Positions 16,812 through 26,657 of a stretch of 64,000 nucleotides of DNA are shown here, one piece after another. The stretch is from contig NC_007951.1 of NCBI RefSeq assembly GCF_000013645.1, positions 1,612,001 to 1,676,000 of the forward strand. Reading direction: 5' to 3'. The notes under the pieces were generated by a model, which worked only from the letters and a program-made list of their open reading frames with translations, did not search any database and was not told the origin of the DNA. This stretch comes from Paraburkholderia xenovorans LB400 (GTDB lineage Bacteria; Pseudomonadota; Gammaproteobacteria; Burkholderiales; Burkholderiaceae). Positions within the stretch are counted from its first letter, which is position 1, and every line of letters starts with the position of its first letter. The position numbers were made by a program, and so were the translations under genes.

Positions 16812-19583
16812 ATGAAGAAGCGGACCCGGGCACGCGCCGGCGGGGACTCTTGCAGGGTTGTCGAAAGTGCGGTCGAACAATTTCTCACGCGCACCTTGAT
16901 TGCGGTAATGCTCGGCACGGCCGGTATCGCGCCGCTTCTCGCGCATGCTGAAGTCGCGCCATCGCAGTCCGCTGCCGCGGTGGCCGGCGCCGCTTCCTCA
17001 CAGCCGAACCTCGCGTTCTTTTACGCAGCCAATCCGCCTGTCGGCGAGTTGCAGGCATTCGACGCCGTCGTGGTCGACCCGGCCACCGGTTTTGATCCCG
17101 CGGCTCATCCGCTGGCTCATACCACCTGGATCGCACGCACACACGGCGCCGAGTCCGCTGGTTCGGCCGAAGCGTTCCTCTCCAGCCAGATCGAACCGCT
17201 GTGGCAGCGTGGCTACCGTGGCTTCCTGCTCGATACGCCCGCGGCCGTCGCCGCCGCCGGCCGTATTCACGACGCGCATCCGGACGCACGCCTCGTGGCG
17301 GGCGGCGCCGACGTCATGCGCAATGCGCTGCCGTATGCAAAGTCGCTCTACGCGGTGGTGGGCGAGTCGCTGGTGCGCGGTGTGGACGACAGCGGCCAGT
17401 TTCTCGACGTGCCGGAATCGTTGCGCGCACAACGCATTGGCGAAGCGCGCGCGTTCACGCAGCAAAGCGGCGTGCCCGTCGTGTCCGTGGAGTATTGCGA
17501 GCGCACCGACCGGCAGTGCGCGCGCGAGACCGCGGCGCGCGTCGTCGCGGCCGGCATGCTGCCGTATGTCACCAGCCGGGCGCGCGACGTGGTCGGCATC
17601 GGCAGGATCGAAGTGCTGCCGCGCAAGATTCTGATCGTGCAGGACCGCGACACGAAGGAGCCGCTCGATCTAAGCCCTGGCGTGCGCGATCTCGCCACGC
17701 CGCTCAATTACATGGGTTACGACGTGGAGTACGCCGATTTCTCCACGCGTTTGCCCGACGGCATCACGCCCGATCGCTACGCCGGTGTGGTCGCGTGGAT
17801 TCAGCGCGGCGCGGTGCCCGATCCCGAGGCATGGCAGCGCTGGGTGACTTCCCGCATGGCGGCGCACGTGCCGGTCGCATTTCTCGAACAGTTTGGTTTC
17901 GACGCCGCCGGCTCGGCCGGCGCGGCGCTCGATCTGCAAGCGGTGAGCGGCCCGCTGTCCGCACCGCTCACGGTGGCGAAGAACGACCCGATGGTCGGCT
18001 TCGAGATCCATCCGAAGCCCGAGCCGCGCGATCTGCAAGCGTTGCGCGTGGGCCCGCACAGCACGCCGCTGCTACGCGTCTCAGCCAACGGCGTGATGGT
18101 CGATCAGGTTGCGCTCACGCCGTGGGGCGGCTATGCGCTCACGCCATACACGCTTGCATCGCTCGACGGTATCGAGCAGGAACGTTGGGCGATTCAGCCG
18201 ATGGCCTTCATGAAAGCGGCTCTGCATCTGCAGGACATGCCGTCGCCGAGCGTCACGACCGAAAACGGCCGGCGTCTGTTCATGAGCCACGTGGACGGCG
18301 ACGGCTTCGCCTCGCGCGCCGAATTTCCCGGCCCGGACTATTCCGGCGAAGCGCTCTACGAGCAGATTTTCACGCGCTACCAGGTGCCGATGACGCTGTC
18401 GGTGATCGAGGGCGAAGTGGGTCCGAAGGGCCTGCATCCGGATATCTCGCCGCGTCTCGAGCAGATCGCGCGCAAGATGTTCGCGCTGCCGTACGTCGAA
18501 ATCGGCACGCACACGTATTCGCATCCGTTCCAGTGGGAGCAGGTGGACGGCAAGACTGGCTCGCAGGTGGATCGGGGCGGTGGCGATGCGGCGTTCTCGC
18601 TGAACATTCCGGGCTACCACTTCAACATCGACCGCGAGATTACGGGCTCGATCGACTACATCAACTCGCGTCTCGCGCCACCCGATAAGAAGACCGTGAT
18701 ACTGCAATGGTCGGGCGATTGCCTGCCGCCCGCGTTCGTCGTGCGCAAGGTCTACGAAGCGGGCGTCTACAACTTCAACGGCGGCGACACGGTGATCACC
18801 AGGTCAGCCAGCAGCTGGACCAACATCGCGCCGATCGGTGTGGACAAAGGTCCGAACGCCTATCAGGTGTACGCCCCGAATCAGGACGAAAACGTTTATA
18901 CGAATGATTGGCAAGGCCCGTTCTACGGTTTCTCGCGCGTACTCGAAACCTTCGATCTAACCGATCAGCCGTTGCGTTTCAAGCCGATCGACATTTATTA
19001 CCACATGTATAGCGGCACCAAGGTCGCCTCGCTGCGCTCGCTCGACAAGATTTTCTCGACGGTCCTCAAGCAGCCGGTCATGCCGATCTACGTGACCGAG
19101 TACATCCGCAAGGTGCTCGACTGGCGCAACTTCGCGGTGGCGAAAGAGGTGGGTCCGCAAGGCGGCGACTGGGTGGTGCGCGGCAACGGCGAAGTGCGGG
19201 AACTGCACTGGCCGCTGGCGACGAGGCCGACGCTGGACAAGTCTTCGGGCGTGACCGGTTACGCAAGCGGCCCCGACGGCACCTACATCCACATCGACAA
19301 CGGCAGCGCCCGCTTCGCGATCGGCGGGGCCAACACCGCGCCGTATATCGGCGAAGCCAACGGTTTCGTGCGTAACTTCGAGCGCACGCCGCAGGGCATG
19401 CGCTTCGACTTCGCCGGCCACTATCAGCCATTCGTCAAGCTGGCGAACGCGATGCAGTGCAAGGTCAGCGTCAACCATCAGCCTGTCGCGACCCGTCGCG
19501 ACGGTGATTTCCTGCGTTTCGATACGCCGGCCGACGTCGGACAGAAGCTGAATTACAAGTCTGTCGAGGTCGCCTGTGGTTGA
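16812..19583 (+). CDS. pelA: PelA: Pel polysaccharide deacetylase with a shortened hydrolase domain
   Basis: A 923-residue periplasmic enzyme of Pel exopolysaccharide synthesis, with a signal sequence ending near AHA (about residue 45). Residues about 60-260 correspond to the PelA glycoside hydrolase (GH166) domain. The two acids expected at the active site are still present (D141 in LLDT, E185 in VVGESLVRG), but about 50 residues and the FNRGFE motif seen in the stand-alone homologue at 31041 are missing. A Rossmann-like middle domain follows. The deacetylase domain has the metal and base residues in HVDGDGF (493-499) and HTYSHPF (567-573). The ATG at 16812 is preferred to the TTG at 16806. 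The stop overlaps pelB by eight bases. Confidence 0.92.
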   Translation: MKKRTRARAGGDSCRVVESAVEQFLTRTLIAVMLGTAGIAPLLAHAEVAPSQSAAAVAGAASSQPNLAFFYAANPPVGELQAFDAVVVDPATGFDPAAHPLAHTTWIARTHGAESAGSAEAFLSSQIEPLWQRGYRGFLLDTPAAVAAAGRIHDAHPDARLVAGGADVMRNALPYAKSLYAVVGESLVRGVDDSGQFLDVPESLRAQRIGEARAFTQQSGVPVVSVEYCERTDRQCARETAARVVAAGMLPYVTSRARDVVGIGRIEVLPRKILIVQDRDTKEPLDLSPGVRDLATPLNYMGYDVEYADFSTRLPDGITPDRYAGVVAWIQRGAVPDPEAWQRWVTSRMAAHVPVAFLEQFGFDAAGSAGAALDLQAVSGPLSAPLTVAKNDPMVGFEIHPKPEPRDLQALRVGPHSTPLLRVSANGVMVDQVALTPWGGYALTPYTLASLDGIEQERWAIQPMAFMKAALHLQDMPSPSVTTENGRRLFMSHVDGDGFASRAEFPGPDYSGEALYEQIFTRYQVPMTLSVIEGEVGPKGLHPDISPRLEQIARKMFALPYVEIGTHTYSHPFQWEQVDGKTGSQVDRGGGDAAFSLNIPGYHFNIDREITGSIDYINSRLAPPDKKTVILQWSGDCLPPAFVVRKVYEAGVYNFNGGDTVITRSASSWTNIAPIGVDKGPNAYQVYAPNQDENVYTNDWQGPFYGFSRVLETFDLTDQPLRFKPIDIYYHMYSGTKVASLRSLDKIFSTVLKQPVMPIYVTEYIRKVLDWRNFAVAKEVGPQGGDWVVRGNGEVRELHWPLATRPTLDKSSGVTGYASGPDGTYIHIDNGSARFAIGGANTAPYIGEANGFVRNFERTPQGMRFDFAGHYQPFVKLANAMQCKVSVNHQPVATRRDGDFLRFDTPADVGQKLNYKSVEVACG

Positions 19584-22500
19584 TCATCGCCCGCGCATTG
19601 CGCCCACGTGGATCGTCCTGCTGCTCGCGGGCGTCGTGTTGATTACGCTGTATCTCGTGCACCCGCGCGGCGGCTTGCGCAGCCGCATGACCTCAACCAG
19701 AGAGGCGAGCAATCTGAGTACCGCGTATCTGGAAGCCTGGTTGCGCGTGCAGCCGGATAACGAGGAATTCCTCTCGGTGCTTAGCGCGCAATACGTGCGC
19801 CTGGGCCGCGACGACGACGCGCGGCGCATCGCCGCGCGTATGGCGGCCATGCCCGATGTGCAGATGCAGCGCTCGGCGCAACTGCTGCTGCTGACCGTGG
19901 ACATGCGCGAGACCTTCGCGCTGCCCGCCGGCGATGCAGCCCGCGAACCGGCGCTCGCGCACCTGCGCACGCAGCTCGCCGATGCGGCCAACCAGACGTG
20001 GTCGAACGCCGATCTGCAGACGCTGGCCGAGATGGCGGCCGCGGTGAATGCGCAGCAACTCGCCGGTCAGCTATATGCGCGCCTCGCGACTCAGGACCCG
20101 GCGCAACAGGCGCGCTGGAACCGCGAAGTCGTGCGTTTCGCGATGTACGGCGGCGACTATCGCGGTGCGGCCAACGGCTGGTTCCGCCAGCAGGCGGGTG
20201 CGGCGACCTTTGCCGCGCAGCGTTACTGCTTTATCGAAGGCATCAAGGCCTTGCAGTCGGGCAACCTGCTCGATGAAGCGCTTGCTGCCGCCGAGCAGCA
20301 CGGCGCCGCGTTCGCGCACGATCACGAATCGCTCGTGGTGCTGCTGAACCTGGCGCGCGCGGCGCATCGCCCGGATCTGGTCGACCGTTACGCGCGGGCG
20401 CTGGCGGGATACTCGCAAGTCCAGCCGGACCGGGACGGCGCGCTGCGGCTCGTCGCCTACTTCCGCGAGCGCGCGAATGAAAACGCGTTGCAGGAGCCTA
20501 TCGCCTATATGGACGGCCCGCTCGTAACACGCAGCGCCGTGCGCGAGCGCAAGGCCGGTGTGCCGCCGCTGCGCGTCGTGCGCGTGGCCGCGTCCGTGAT
20601 GGCGGCGCCTGTTGTGCCCGTGTCCGGCTCGGTGGCGGCTTCGAGCGTCGCCGCGTCCGCAGCGCCGGCTTCCGCCGTGGCCGCCTCGAACGCCGCGGTG
20701 GCCTCCGGCGACGTCCCCGGTTTGCTGTACCAGTCCTTCCTGGAATCGAGCGATCTGGCGAACGCGCAGCGCGTCGCGACCGGGCAGGTCGCTAAAAATC
20801 CCAACTCGACGGTGTGGACCCGGCGCCTTGCCCAGGTGGCGGAATGGAATCACGCGTCGCCGCTCGCCTTGCAGATGTGGCTCGCCTACGCGCGGGCGTC
20901 GCACGATCCCGACGGCTGGAAAAACGTCATGCGTCTCGCGCCGATGCTCAACGACGACAACGCTTATCTGGCCGCGTTGGTTCAAACCTCGAACGCGTCG
21001 CCCGGCGATCTCAAGCTGGTCGATGCGGTGATCGCCGCGTACGAGCGTCTCGGCCGTCCCGACGACGGGTTGACGTTTTTGCGCGGCCGTCAGCGTACCG
21101 CGCCCGCCGAGGCGATCGATCTGCGTCTGGCGGTGCTTGCCGAGCGCGCCGGTCACGACGAGGACGCGCTCGCCTATTATCGCAAGCTGCATCAGCTCGA
21201 TCCGGGCAACACGCAATATGCGCTCGGCGCGGCGAGCATCCTGTATCGCCAGGGCGACTACAAGGGCGCGCTGAACGCGCTGCTGGCAGCCGGCAAGAAT
21301 GCCAAAGACAGCGACGTGCTGTTCTGGCGCAACGCCGCGCAGCTTGCCCGCCTGCTGCAACGCGACGACATCGCCAACGACGCCTACAAGCATCTGCTCG
21401 CGAGCGGTGCGGCCGCGCCGGAAGACCTGAGCGCGATGACATACTTCTACGACGCCTATCCGATCGACGCGGCCCGCACCTCCGAGTTGCAGTTCCGCCG
21501 CGATCGCAGCCAGCGCTCACTCGAAAGCGCGATTCACTACTACACCGACGCCGAGGAGTACGACCGTGTCGAGGCGCTGCTGAAGACCGTGACGCCCGAC
21601 GAACTGAAGGCCGCCGAAGGCGATCCCGCGTTCCTGCTCGTGCGCGCCGAATACTATCTGCAAGTGGACCGTCCGTTCGATGCGCTGCACGACCTGCAAC
21701 GCGCGGTGGCGCTACCCGGCGCGACACCGGAACTGCGCGCTGCGCTGCTGTGGACGCTGGTGGACTACGGCAGCGATGCGCAATTGCGCGCCGCCGTCGC
21801 CGCATGGCGCGATGCGCCGCCGCAGTCGGCAATTTTGTGGGGGCCGCTGGCCGCCGCGCAGATGCGCCTGAACCGGCCGGAAGCCGCATTGCAATATTTG
21901 CGTCTGCAAACCGCCTCGATGTCGCGCGATCCGCTCTGGCAACTCACCTACGCCGAAGCGCAGGAGATGGCGGGGCGCACCGATCTCGCATGGTCGATCC
22001 GCCGCAATGTGTGGCGTCAGATGCAGGACGAGGAGGCGGCGATTCGCGCCAACGCCGCGCAGGCGCACGTGGTGCTGCGCACCCGTACCGCGCAGGGCGC
22101 GGATATGCGCGAGCAGTTGCTGGGCCGCCGCGTGGCGCTGGCGGCGATCTTCGAGAACGCCGACGTGTCGAAAGCATTCCTGAACGATCTGCTCGCCACC
22201 GACGCCGGCCGCAAGGACAACCCGATTGCGCGCCGCACGTTGCTCGGCGACACGACCGGTTTGCCGCCCACGCAGACGCGGACGCAGCCGAAGGCCGACT
22301 CCGCGGAGCAGGCAAAGCTGACTTCGTCGGTGGCACGCGACGTCGCGCTGGCGTGGGCGGTCTCGCATGAAGCGAATCCGCTTGCGAGGCGCTGGCTCGC
22401 GCGCCAATACGCCAACGTGCTGATCCAGCCGTCGGAGCAGTTGATCGCGATCGCGCTTGCTGAGAACGACAAGCCGGCGATGAAGCGTCTGCTCGACGAC

Positions 22501-23574
22501 CAGGGCAGCCGGCTGCCGCTCTATAACCGCATCGACGCATCGATCGTGGTGGACCGTCCGGGCTCGGCGGAACAGCTCGCGTTCCGGGGGCTCGAAGGTG
22601 CGCCGAACGATCCGGAAATGCACGGCCGTCTGGAGCAGACCGCGTTGTCGTGGCCGCAATCGCTCGACACGAGCGTGACCAGCTATGTCGAACATCCGCT
22701 CGATTACACCGAACAGACGTTGTCGGGCAGCCTCAAGATCGCCGATCTGTACATGATCGGCGTGAACGGCATGCAACGTTTCCAGCATTCGACGGATACC
22801 ACGCAGCTCGTCAACGTGCCGTCGGTGGACCGTTCGGTGGAATTCTTCGCACGCCGGCAAACCTACGACACGGCCTTCATGGTCACTGCCGGCCGGCGCG
22901 AGGCGCTCGACGGTTTCTACAGCGTCGCGCTGGATGCGGAGTGGGGCAGGAATTCGCCGCTCTCGCTGGTGCTCAACGCGGGTCGCAACCAGACGGCGCG
23001 GGAGTCGCAGGCGTTGCTGGTGGGCGGCATGAAGGACAACGTCAGCGGCACCATCACCTACCGCATGACGCAGAACGTGTATGCCACCGGCACCGTGGAA
23101 GCCGACCGCTTCTACAGCCAGGCGCGGCATTACCTTGGCAGCGGCGTGCTGTCGACGGGTGAAATCGGCTACAAGATTCGCACCGATTATCCGGACTACA
23201 CGCTGCGGCTGATCGGCGCGCATGGCGACTACGGCGCGAGCGGCGAGGCTGACAGCCTGATTTCGCGGCTGATTCCCGTGAGCGCCGGCCCGGTCAGCGC
23301 GTCGACGTTCATCCCGCAGACCTACTCGCAATACGGCGCTTTCTTCGGCTTCGGCAACGATCTGATCGATCAGTACACGCGCGCGTGGCGGCCGTTCCTC
23401 GACGTCGGCGTGCTGCACGACTCGCTCCAGGGCTGGGGTCCGTCAGTCAGTCTGGGCCTCGCGGGCACGGTGTTCGGCGGCGATCACGCGGCACTCTTTT
23501 TCTCGCATCAGCGCGTCTCGCGTCTCGGCACGCCGGTGACCCAGATCGGCGCTCGCTATAGCTGGTTTTATTGA
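19576..23574 (+). CDS. pelB: PelB: TPR scaffold and outer-membrane export porin for Pel
   Basis: A 1332-residue protein starting at a GTG inside the end of pelA. An N-terminal membrane anchor (about residues 10-32, TWIVLLLAGVVLITLYLVHP) is followed by a very long helical region of tetratricopeptide repeats, interrupted near residues 335-380 by an Ala/Ser/Val-rich low-complexity linker. The last 400 or so residues have alternating polar/hydrophobic strands and end in an aromatic residue (RYSWFY), as expected for a 16-strand beta-barrel. In Pseudomonas, PelB passes Pel across the outer membrane and its TPRs recruit PelA. It is somewhat longer than the P. aeruginosa protein, mainly in the TPR part. 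Confidence 0.9.
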   Translation: MVDHRPRIAPTWIVLLLAGVVLITLYLVHPRGGLRSRMTSTREASNLSTAYLEAWLRVQPDNEEFLSVLSAQYVRLGRDDDARRIAARMAAMPDVQMQRSAQLLLLTVDMRETFALPAGDAAREPALAHLRTQLADAANQTWSNADLQTLAEMAAAVNAQQLAGQLYARLATQDPAQQARWNREVVRFAMYGGDYRGAANGWFRQQAGAATFAAQRYCFIEGIKALQSGNLLDEALAAAEQHGAAFAHDHESLVVLLNLARAAHRPDLVDRYARALAGYSQVQPDRDGALRLVAYFRERANENALQEPIAYMDGPLVTRSAVRERKAGVPPLRVVRVAASVMAAPVVPVSGSVAASSVAASAAPASAVAASNAAVASGDVPGLLYQSFLESSDLANAQRVATGQVAKNPNSTVWTRRLAQVAEWNHASPLALQMWLAYARASHDPDGWKNVMRLAPMLNDDNAYLAALVQTSNASPGDLKLVDAVIAAYERLGRPDDGLTFLRGRQRTAPAEAIDLRLAVLAERAGHDEDALAYYRKLHQLDPGNTQYALGAASILYRQGDYKGALNALLAAGKNAKDSDVLFWRNAAQLARLLQRDDIANDAYKHLLASGAAAPEDLSAMTYFYDAYPIDAARTSELQFRRDRSQRSLESAIHYYTDAEEYDRVEALLKTVTPDELKAAEGDPAFLLVRAEYYLQVDRPFDALHDLQRAVALPGATPELRAALLWTLVDYGSDAQLRAAVAAWRDAPPQSAILWGPLAAAQMRLNRPEAALQYLRLQTASMSRDPLWQLTYAEAQEMAGRTDLAWSIRRNVWRQMQDEEAAIRANAAQAHVVLRTRTAQGADMREQLLGRRVALAAIFENADVSKAFLNDLLATDAGRKDNPIARRTLLGDTTGLPPTQTRTQPKADSAEQAKLTSSVARDVALAWAVSHEANPLARRWLARQYANVLIQPSEQLIAIALAENDKPAMKRLLDDQGSRLPLYNRIDASIVVDRPGSAEQLAFRGLEGAPNDPEMHGRLEQTALSWPQSLDTSVTSYVEHPLDYTEQTLSGSLKIADLYMIGVNGMQRFQHSTDTTQLVNVPSVDRSVEFFARRQTYDTAFMVTAGRREALDGFYSVALDAEWGRNSPLSLVLNAGRNQTARESQALLVGGMKDNVSGTITYRMTQNVYATGTVEADRFYSQARHYLGSGVLSTGEIGYKIRTDYPDYTLRLIGAHGDYGASGEADSLISRLIPVSAGPVSASTFIPQTYSQYGAFFGFGNDLIDQYTRAWRPFLDVGVLHDSLQGWGPSVSLGLAGTVFGGDHAALFFSHQRVSRLGTPVTQIGARYSWFY

Positions 23575-23611
23575 ACCGGATTTCGCATAGTTATCCCAAG
23601 GAGAATTCTTC

Positions 23612-24163
23612 ATGTACGGCATTAAACGATTGGCTCGTACGAGCGCCTGGTGTGTCGCGGCAACCGCGCTGGCCCTGCTGGTGAGCGCATGCGGCACGGT
23701 GCGCCAGACTTCGGGCCCGGCGCTCGCGCGCGGCGACAAGGTGGCGGTGGTGTCGATCGCCAACTACACTGAAACGCCGGATGCGGGCAAAAGCGCCGAA
23801 TCGATCGCGGCCAACACACTGCGCGCGGGCGGCATCGCCGACGTGCGCATCGCTCCGACCGATTCGAACCGCAACTCGCTGTTCGACACGACGCAGCGTG
23901 CCGACGGCGACAAGGCTCTGGAATGGGCGCGTTCGCAGAACGCCCGCTATGTCCTCTCGGGTGCGGTCGAAGAATGGCGCTACAAGACGGGCGTGGACGG
24001 CGAGCCGGTGGTCGGCGTGACCTTCGAGCTGATCGACGTGTCGAACGGCGCCGTGGTGTGGAGCGCGACGGGTACGCGCACGGGCTGGAGCCGCTCGGGT
24101 CTGTCGGGCGTGGCGACCTCGCTGATCGCCAGGGTCCTGTCGCCGTTGCAAGCGCGTCAGTAA
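23612..24163 (+). CDS. pelC: PelC: outer-membrane lipoprotein of the Pel export complex
   Basis: A 183-residue lipoprotein with a lipobox LVSAC, cysteine at residue 27. PelC forms a ring at the inner face of the outer membrane, beneath the PelB barrel, and guides the positively charged polymer. The body has the family pattern KVAVVSIANYTETPDAGKSA, then ARYVLSGAVEEWRYK and VVWSATGTRTGW. A strong ribosome site, AAGGAG, lies eight bases before the ATG. It begins 37 bases after pelB, one of the two open gaps in the pel operon. Confidence 0.92.
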   Translation: MYGIKRLARTSAWCVAATALALLVSACGTVRQTSGPALARGDKVAVVSIANYTETPDAGKSAESIAANTLRAGGIADVRIAPTDSNRNSLFDTTQRADGDKALEWARSQNARYVLSGAVEEWRYKTGVDGEPVVGVTFELIDVSNGAVVWSATGTRTGWSRSGLSGVATSLIARVLSPLQARQ

Positions 24164-24235
24164 GCTTATCCCCAAGGTTGCCGGCCGGCGCCCGAAACAC
24201 GGGCCGCGAACCGGCACCCGACATGTGAAAAGGAA

Positions 24236-25654
24236 ATGGCCGTGAATACCGCAGCCGTGGAAAACAATCCGGGCGCATCGAAACCGCGCCACGCGCATCC
24301 GTTCGGCAATCTCGGACGTGTGCGCCGCTTTCTGGCGCCCGCGGTGGCGCGGCCGTTTGCGATCGTGGAGACCGTCGTGCTCGTGCTGGTCGTGCTGGCC
24401 GTGGCCCGCTGGCTTCATCCGGAAGACCCGTTGCTGTTGCGCGCCGGTTTTCCGTGGCTGTGGCTGGTGTCGTTGCTGGTGGCCTTGCGGTACGGCAGCC
24501 TGCTCGGTCTGCTGAGCGGGGCTTTCATACTCGGCGCATGGGCGCTGTTCTATCCGCATGGCGGCCCGTTCCCCACGCTGTATTTCGCGGGCGGCCTGAT
24601 CCAGACGATTCTCGCCGGACATTTCGGCGACACGTGGGGCAGCCGCGCGCAACGCGCGTCCTCGCTGAACGATTATCTGAACGACCGTCTCGTCGCTTTG
24701 ACCAACAGTCACTACCTGATGCGCCTGTCGCACGAGCGGCTCGAAAAGGATCTGCTTTCGCGGCCCACCACGCTGCGCGATTCGATTACCGAATTGCGCC
24801 GGCTATCGGTCTCCAGCGAGACGGCGCTCGCCGTGCCGGCGGTTGCCAGAGAGGGGCACCCGCTGGGCGGCGCGAGCGGTTTGCTCGAATTCGTCGCGCA
24901 GGCCTGCCAGATCGAAGTCGCCGCGCTGTACCCGGTGCGTGACAACAAGCTCGACAGCGAGGCGATCGGCCGGATCGGCGATCCGTTCGAACTCGAAGTA
25001 CACGACGAACTGGTGATGCATGCGCTCAACACGCTGAGCGTCGCGCATCTGAAGAACGAAGACACGGTCGTGCCGGTCAGCCAGTACCTGGTCTGCGCGC
25101 CGCTGGTGTCGGCGGACGGTGAACTGCGCGCGCTGCTCGTCGTCAAGCGCATGCCGTTCCTGTCGCTCAACTTCGACAACCTGCAATTGCTGCTGGTGTT
25201 GCTCGGTTATTACGCCGACGGCGTCGAGCATTCCGCCTTCGTGCAGCGCATTCTCGACAGCGTGCCGAATTGCCCGTACGAATTCGCGCTCGATCTGAGC
25301 CGCCTCGCGCGTCTTCAGCAGAAGGCGGGGGTAGCGTCGTCACTCGTCGCGCTGGCGTTTCCGCGCGACGAAGAGGGCGACTCGCTGTTCGAGCATGTGA
25401 TGCGCCGCCGCCGTTCGCTCGACGTGATGTGGCCGGTGCAGACGGCGAAGCAGTCGGTACTGGTGAATCTGATGCCCGCCACCGACACGACCGGTATCGA
25501 CGGCTATCTGGCCCGGATCGAAGCCAGCCTGACGGCGCAGTTCAACACCGACCTGGAGCGTGCGCGCGTAGGTGTTCATACGCTCCACCTGGAGGGCGAC
25601 GAGCCCGGCGCGGCGCTGATGCGCCTTCTCAAACGAAGCGGCCTCGATGTCTAA
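24236..25654 (+). CDS. pelD: PelD: inner-membrane c-di-GMP receptor of the Pel system
   Basis: A 472-residue protein that activates Pel synthesis after binding c-di-GMP. Four membrane spans lie at about residues 35-130, then a short coiled region, a GAF domain (about 180-330) and a degenerate GGDEF domain without a catalytic motif. The inhibitory-site pattern RxxD, which binds c-di-GMP in PelD, is present as RSLD (residues 393-396). AAAAGG lies very close to the ATG at 24236; the in-frame GTG at 24242 has better spacing and may be the true start. It overlaps pelE by eight bases. Confidence 0.92.
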   Translation: MAVNTAAVENNPGASKPRHAHPFGNLGRVRRFLAPAVARPFAIVETVVLVLVVLAVARWLHPEDPLLLRAGFPWLWLVSLLVALRYGSLLGLLSGAFILGAWALFYPHGGPFPTLYFAGGLIQTILAGHFGDTWGSRAQRASSLNDYLNDRLVALTNSHYLMRLSHERLEKDLLSRPTTLRDSITELRRLSVSSETALAVPAVAREGHPLGGASGLLEFVAQACQIEVAALYPVRDNKLDSEAIGRIGDPFELEVHDELVMHALNTLSVAHLKNEDTVVPVSQYLVCAPLVSADGELRALLVVKRMPFLSLNFDNLQLLLVLLGYYADGVEHSAFVQRILDSVPNCPYEFALDLSRLARLQQKAGVASSLVALAFPRDEEGDSLFEHVMRRRRSLDVMWPVQTAKQSVLVNLMPATDTTGIDGYLARIEASLTAQFNTDLERARVGVHTLHLEGDEPGAALMRLLKRSGLDV

Positions 25655-26657
25655 GACCCTTTCTTTCATCGTCGGCGCGCTGGCGGCCGTGGTGGCCGTG
25701 ATCGTGCAATACCTGGCGATCGCGAGCCTGCTGCAACCGGCCGGCGCGATCGACCCGCTGCTGCGCTTTTTCGCGCTGCAGGCGTTGGCCGGACTCGCCG
25801 AAGCCGTCGCGTTCCGCTCGTGGCTGCCGCTGAACTATCGCGAGCCCCGGGCGCTCTCGCTGCTGTTCCTGTGGCTCGCCTGCACCTTCGTGCCGCTGTT
25901 CGGCGGCCTCGTGGTGCTGAGCAGCTGCATCTGGGCGGCGCTCTTTCCGGCCAGCAAGGACAGCGATCAACTCGCCGACGTGCCGCGCCCGGAATTCGTC
26001 ACGTATCTGGTGTCGCGCGTTTCGCACGGCGGCGGCGCGCGCTTGCAGGCGCGGCTCGCGAATACCCAGGTGTCGCCCACCGACCGCTTGTCGGCGCTCG
26101 TGGCGATCCAGAGCATGCCCACCCGCACCACCGGCACGCTGCTGCGCGAGTTGCTGGCCGATCCGCTCGAAGACATTCGCCTGGTCGCTTACGGCACGCT
26201 GAATCACGCCGAAAACGAAATCATGCAGAAGATCTTCCGGACCAGCAAGGCACTGGAAGCGACTGGCAACGACACCGAGCGGCACGCGCTCAACCGCATG
26301 CTGGCCGAGCTGTATTTCGAACTCGTGTACCAGAACCTCGTTCAGGGCGCGGTCTATCGCCACACGCTGCAACAGGCCGATCGCTACGCACGGACGGCAC
26401 TCGAAACCGATCCGGCCGATGCAGCGCTGTGGCTGATTCGCGGCCGTCTCGCGCTGGCGAATGCGCTGCCCGATGTCGCGCACGAATACATTGCGCGCGC
26501 GCTCGAACTCGGTTTCCCGCGTGAGCGGCTGGTGCCGTGGCTCGCGGAAGCCGATTTCCTGCGCGGCGACTACGCTCGTGTCTCGCAGCTTCTCGCATCG
26601 CTGGGCAACGCGGCCGCGTTGCCCACACTCAAACCGGTTGTGAAGTACTGGTCATGA
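25647..26657 (+). CDS. pelE: PelE: inner-membrane TPR protein of the Pel synthase complex
   Basis: A 336-residue protein with three N-terminal membrane spans (about residues 5-30, 33-55 and 65-95) followed by an alpha-helical cytoplasmic part of TPR type, for example NRMLAELYFELVYQNL and ALWLIRGRLALANALPD. PelE joins PelD and PelG in the inner-membrane complex that holds the glycosyltransferase PelF. Overlaps at both ends (eight bases with pelD, four with pelF) show tight coupling. The identity rests mainly on position and layout, as PelE sequences diverge. Confidence 0.85.
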   Translation: MSKTLSFIVGALAAVVAVIVQYLAIASLLQPAGAIDPLLRFFALQALAGLAEAVAFRSWLPLNYREPRALSLLFLWLACTFVPLFGGLVVLSSCIWAALFPASKDSDQLADVPRPEFVTYLVSRVSHGGGARLQARLANTQVSPTDRLSALVAIQSMPTRTTGTLLRELLADPLEDIRLVAYGTLNHAENEIMQKIFRTSKALEATGNDTERHALNRMLAELYFELVYQNLVQGAVYRHTLQQADRYARTALETDPADAALWLIRGRLALANALPDVAHEYIARALELGFPRERLVPWLAEADFLRGDYARVSQLLASLGNAAALPTLKPVVKYWS

